This document shows, piece after piece, positions 61,021 to 64,000 of a DNA stretch of 64,000 bases. Each line of letters begins with the position of its first letter. Positions within the stretch are counted from its first letter, which is position 1. The notes beneath the pieces are model-generated. The model had not been told where the DNA came from and made no database searches. It was given only the letters and a program-made list of their open reading frames with translations. The position numbers were made by a program, and so were the translations under genes. The stretch lies in contig NZ_CP060828.1 in the NCBI RefSeq assembly GCF_014489635.1, forward strand, positions 1,798,001 through 1,862,000, written 5' to 3'. The DNA is from Streptomyces roseirectus. Lineage in GTDB: Bacteria > Actinomycetota > Actinomycetes > Streptomycetales > Streptomycetaceae.

Positions 61021-62205
61021 TCAGGTGGGGGACACGCGCCGGGCCAGTCGGCGCGCGAAGGGGTGCAGGGCGGCGAGGGCCGCTGCCGCTGCCGGGGCGC
61101 CCGCGCGGGCGGTGAGCGCCGCCTGGAGCGGCACCAGGGCGGTGATCCCGGCCCCGACCGCTCCGCGCACGTTCGCGCCCGAGGGCGCGCGGACGGCCCT
61201 CAACTGCGCGGCCCCGTAGGACCCGAGGTAGGCGAGCGCGGATCCGCCGACGACGAGGGCCGTGGCGGCGGTGCGCCGGTCCCGGGTCCGGCGGTCGAGG
61301 AGGGCGGTGAGGCGGGGGCCGACTGCCGTGCGGGGGGCCGTGGTTGGGTGGGTGCCGGGGCGGATCGCCTTTCCGGCGAGGCGAGTTGCCGTCGCGGCGG
61401 AGTGGAGCAGGGCGGCGAGGGCGGGCCGTGCCGCTTCACCGGCTGCCGCGCCGGCGGCCTCGGCCGTCCCGCTCGCCCCCGTCCCGCTCGTCCGGGGCGT
61501 CGTCCCCGTCCCCCCGTTCAGGCCCCGTGCCACCGGTCCCGCCGCCGTCGCCACCGCGGCGGCGGCCGAGGCCGCGAAGGTGCGGGCCGGGACGCTCGCG
61601 GGGGCGCCGGAGATCTCGTGGCGGCTGAGGGCGGTGAGCGTGTAGGTGTGGGCGCCGATGAGCGCGGCCGGGACGGCGCCCCGGCGCAGGGCGCTCGCCG
61701 CCGCGCCGCGCGGGGCGACGGCGAGGGCGCCGGTGAGGACGTCCGCCGCGCGGGCGCCCGCCATCACGGCGGGGCCCGCCGGGGTGGACTTGAGGCCGAG
61801 GTCATAGGCCCAGACGAGGCCGGCCAGCGGAAGCGCTCCCAGCAGCCCCCGGCGCCCGCCCGTGGCCGCCGCGATGCCGAGGCTCGCGGCGGTCAGCCCG
61901 GTCGCGACGGCGAGCGCCGTGCGCCGGGGCACGCGCCCCGAGGGGATGGGCCGGTCGGGGCGCTCCACGGCGTCGACCGCGGCGTCGGCGTAGTCGTTGA
62001 GCGCCATGCCCGCCCAGTACATGCACACGGACGACGCCGTCGCGCCGAGCACCCGTGGCCGCCAGGGAGTTCGGGCCGCCGCCGCTCCGGCGAGCACATC
62101 GCCCGGCACGCTCAGGGCCGCAGGCGCCCTGACGAGGCGTACGAAATCGGAAACGCGCCGGTCAGAGGCTTGTTCGGAGCGGAATAAGGATTTCCGATCA
62201 TCCAT
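61021..62205 (-). CDS. UbiA-like prenyltransferase (EboC-like, SCO3242 family)
   Basis: The 394-residue membrane protein has the UbiA signature ALNDYADAAVDAVERPDRPIPSGR (68-91) with the N-D-x2-D-x3-D metal motif and ERPxRPIPSG tail, and a second-site region YDLGLKSTPAGPAVMAG (134-150). It differs from the other UbiA in the window and has an extra ~70-residue Ala/Thr/Gly-rich stretch (about 228-300) with no helix-forming hydrophobicity. It lies 16 bp before the TIM-barrel gene. In ebo clusters the EboC prenyltransferase may modify the transported aromatic compound or a lipid carrier. Confidence 0.84.
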   Translation of the reverse strand: MDDRKSLFRSEQASDRRVSDFVRLVRAPAALSVPGDVLAGAAAARTPWRPRVLGATASSVCMYWAGMALNDYADAAVDAVERPDRPIPSGRVPRRTALAVATGLTAASLGIAAATGGRRGLLGALPLAGLVWAYDLGLKSTPAGPAVMAGARAADVLTGALAVAPRGAAASALRRGAVPAALIGAHTYTLTALSRHEISGAPASVPARTFAASAAAAVATAAGPVARGLNGGTGTTPRTSGTGASGTAEAAGAAAGEAARPALAALLHSAATATRLAGKAIRPGTHPTTAPRTAVGPRLTALLDRRTRDRRTAATALVVGGSALAYLGSYGAAQLRAVRAPSGANVRGAVGAGITALVPLQAALTARAGAPAAAAALAALHPFARRLARRVSPT

Positions 62206-62261
62206 ACCCGCACCTTACTCACACAATTTTCACTTTCAAAGGTCTCCGGCGAAACCCCATC

Positions 62262-63683
62262 TCACCCTTGTTCCCGCAATCTTCGCCATACGGCCTTCGC
62301 GGCGTTGTGTCCGGACATGCCATGTACCCCCGGACCAGGGGGAGTCGCGGAGGAACAGATGAAGATCGCCGGGTGCGGGGTGGTGTACGGCGACAGCGAG
62401 AGCTTGGGCCGCAGCATCACCTGGAGCCCGGAGAACGCGCCGGTGCCGATGTCGCCGCCGACGTAGTTGGCGTTGCGGACGGCGAGTTGGGGCGGTCCGA
62501 AGGTGGCGCGAGCGAGGACCCTGTCCCTGAACCCCGGGGCGAACCGCTCCAGTTGGCGTTCGATCGCGTCCGTGAGGTCGCCGGTCCAGCCGCTCGGTAC
62601 GTGCCCGTACGCCCAGAAGACCTGCTTGCCCTCGGGGGCCCGGGTGGGGTCGACGATGCTCGGCTGGACGGTGATCATGAACGGGCGGTCGGGGGCGCGG
62701 TTCTCCCGCGACGCGGCCCTCAGCGCGGCGCCGATCTCCGCGCTGTCCGCGCCGATCTGCACGGTCGTCGCGGACCGGGGCTCGCTCGCCCGCCACGGCA
62801 CCGGGCCGTCGAGCGCGTAGTCGACCTTGAACACGCCCGCGCCGTACCGGTAGTTGTCGTAGTAGCCGCCGAAGCCGGCGATGCGCGCGAGGGCGGTCGG
62901 CGAGGTGTCGAAGACGTACGCGCGGGCCGGCGGGAGGTCGTCGAGGCGCTTGACCTCGTAGTCGGTGTGGATCTCGCCGCCGAGGTCCTTCAGGTACGCG
63001 GCCAGCGCGTCGGAGATGCCCTGGGAGCCGCCCCGGACGACCGGCCACCCGCGCGCGTGCGCGGCGAGCGCGAAGATCAGGCCGACGGCGCCGGTGGCGA
63101 GGCCGGAGAGCGGGGCCATCACGTGGGCGACCAGGCCCGCGAAGACCGTCTTCGCGCGCTCGTCCCGGAAACGGCGGGTCAGCCACGTCGACGGGGGCAG
63201 GCCGGTGAGTCCGAAGCGGGCCAGTGTGAGCGGGTCGCGGGGCAGCGCGGTCAGCGGCAGCGACATGAAGTCGCGCACCAAGGTGTCCCAGTGGGGCAGG
63301 TACGGCTCGACCAGCCGCCGGTACGCGCCCGCGTCACGCGGGCCGAACGACGCGGCCGTCTCCGCGACCGAGCGGGCCAGGACCGCTGCCGTGCCGTCCG
63401 GGAACGGGTGCGCCATGGGCAGCTCCGAGTGCAGCCATTCCAGTCCGTACCGTTCAAGAGGCATCGCGCGGAACGCCGGTGAGTTGATCCCCAGAGGATG
63501 CGCCGCCGAGCACGGATCGTGCAAAAACCCCGGCAGCGTCAACTCCTCGGTCCGCGCTCCCCCGCCGACCGTCCCCTTCGCCTCGAACAACGCGACCGAG
63601 AAACCCCTCCGCGCCAACTCCACAGCGGCAGTCAGTCCGTTCGGCCCCGCCCCCACCACCACCGCATCGAACACCGCCGCCAC
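62262..63683 (-). CDS. Phytoene-desaturase-like NAD(P)/FAD oxidoreductase
   Basis: The 473-residue flavoprotein has the dinucleotide-binding motif [28 protein letters not shown] with [29 protein letters not shown], and the C-terminal [21 protein letters not shown], all typical of CrtI/CrtO-like enzymes and carotenoid isomerases. GTG 63683 is preferred because GGAGGGG lies 6 nt upstream; in-frame ATGs at 63698 and 63713 lack this. It is 56 bp upstream of the UbiA/EboC gene on the same strand and is the first of the series in the window. It may desaturate or isomerise an isoprenoid chain; that is inference. Confidence 0.84.
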   Translation of the reverse strand: MAAVFDAVVVGAGPNGLTAAVELARRGFSVALFEAKGTVGGGARTEELTLPGFLHDPCSAAHPLGINSPAFRAMPLERYGLEWLHSELPMAHPFPDGTAAVLARSVAETAASFGPRDAGAYRRLVEPYLPHWDTLVRDFMSLPLTALPRDPLTLARFGLTGLPPSTWLTRRFRDERAKTVFAGLVAHVMAPLSGLATGAVGLIFALAAHARGWPVVRGGSQGISDALAAYLKDLGGEIHTDYEVKRLDDLPPARAYVFDTSPTALARIAGFGGYYDNYRYGAGVFKVDYALDGPVPWRASEPRSATTVQIGADSAEIGAALRAASRENRAPDRPFMITVQPSIVDPTRAPEGKQVFWAYGHVPSGWTGDLTDAIERQLERFAPGFRDRVLARATFGPPQLAVRNANYVGGDIGTGAFSGLQVMLRPKLSLSPYTTPHPAIFICSSATPPGPGVHGMSGHNAAKAVWRRLREQG

Positions 63684-64000
63684 TCCGAACCCCTCCATCA
63701 GCCGACCGGCCATTCGAGCCCAGGATATGCCGGGGGTCTGACAGGGGGGTGGGGGCGGGTGTCAGGGGGCGGGGCAGGGGCAGGGGGAGGCGGACGGGGC
63801 GCCGGGGACCGCCCGGGGCGGTGGGGACCAGGGAGCGGGGACGGGTGCCGGGGAACCGTGAGACAGGGGCAAGGTGAGCGAGTTCAGCGTGGCGTCACGC
63901 ACCGGGACGACGAGGACAGGGCCGACGGCCACCCTAACCCACGCCTCCGGCGAACCAGACGGGGCAGCGAGGCGGCGAGGGGGACGCTCGGGGCGGTGAG
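63684..64000. other. 317-bp G-rich region at window edge
   Basis: No supported gene. The tract 63740-63850 is G-rich on the plus strand. On the minus strand a TTAGGGT sequence (near 63932-63938) resembles an actinobacterial -10 and could drive the oxidoreductase and ebo transcript. A minus-strand frame of about 50 codons here is Pro/Ser-rich and was not called. Confidence 0.45.

Noticed and set aside
63750-63940. Roughly 50-codon minus-strand peptide upstream of the FAD oxidoreductase
   Set aside because: Pro/Ser/Ala-rich, ends in PCPCPAP, lacks a convincing start signal; more likely untranslated leader.

Overview
The window is actinobacterial chromosome, almost certainly Streptomyces or a close relative. 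GC content is very high, third positions are nearly all G or C, GTG and TTG starts are common, and adjacent genes often overlap by 4 bp. Streptomyces-typical neighbours are present: the ccr-meaA ethylmalonyl-CoA block next to psd-pssA, a SpoIIE-type phosphatase, an S33 tripeptidyl aminopeptidase and an Ada-AlkA fusion. No rRNA, complete tRNA, CRISPR array or intact insertion sequence was seen.

Region by region. 1-7600 (minus strand): a truncated acetyltransferase, a small membrane protein, and a tightly coupled run in the order ECF sigma factor, DppA-like D-aminopeptidase, M20 peptidase, S9 peptidase, LD-carboxypeptidase, with a Met/His-rich membrane protein upstream; this looks like a peptide or murein-fragment turnover operon carrying its own sigma factor. 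7700-13400: a PAS/GAF/PP2C/anti-sigma-kinase signalling protein, a 14-TM exporter carrying three Ig-like domains, and an SRPBCC protein. 13450-18000: a LexA-box-preceded radical SAM gene, a secreted aminopeptidase, RidA, GNAT and HEAT-repeat genes. 18400-29330 (plus strand): the acetyl-CoA assimilation (ethylmalonyl-CoA) block, with a duplicated hydroxyacyl-CoA dehydrogenase, TetR regulator, Ccr, ethylmalonyl-CoA mutase, CoA-ester lyase, mesaconyl-CoA hydratase and methylsuccinyl-CoA dehydrogenase, then phosphatidylserine synthase and decarboxylase.

29390-51070: mixed metabolic and maintenance genes. These are glycerate kinase, Nudix, orphan VapB-like, sirtuin, Ogt and Ada-AlkA; a decayed SpdD-like mobile-element remnant embedded in G-rich degenerate repeats and hexanucleotide repeats; an NmtR/P1B-4 ATPase Ni/Co efflux pair; lipoamide dehydrogenase; a secreted LacZ-type enzyme with a LamG insertion; an alpha-oxoamine synthase divergent from a GT2 glycosyltransferase; and a nitrate reductase fused to a diflavin reductase.

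51170-63683 is the most interesting part: thirteen consecutive minus-strand genes. The downstream half is a four-gene module, UbiC-type chorismate lyase, 4-hydroxybenzoate-hydroxylase-like FAD monooxygenase, UbiA prenyltransferase and tocopherol-cyclase-like protein, which reads as a route from chorismate to a prenylated and perhaps cyclised phenol. The upstream half is an ebo-type metabolite-traffic cluster (EboA, TatD/EboB, UbiA/EboC, EboE, phosphodiesterase/EboF, plus a second TIM-barrel protein and a phytoene-desaturase-like FAD enzyme) that lacks an EboD-type cyclase within the window. A macro-domain ADP-ribose deacetylase lies between the halves. The co-orientation suggests, but does not prove, that an aromatic terpenoid is made by one half and matured or transported by the other.
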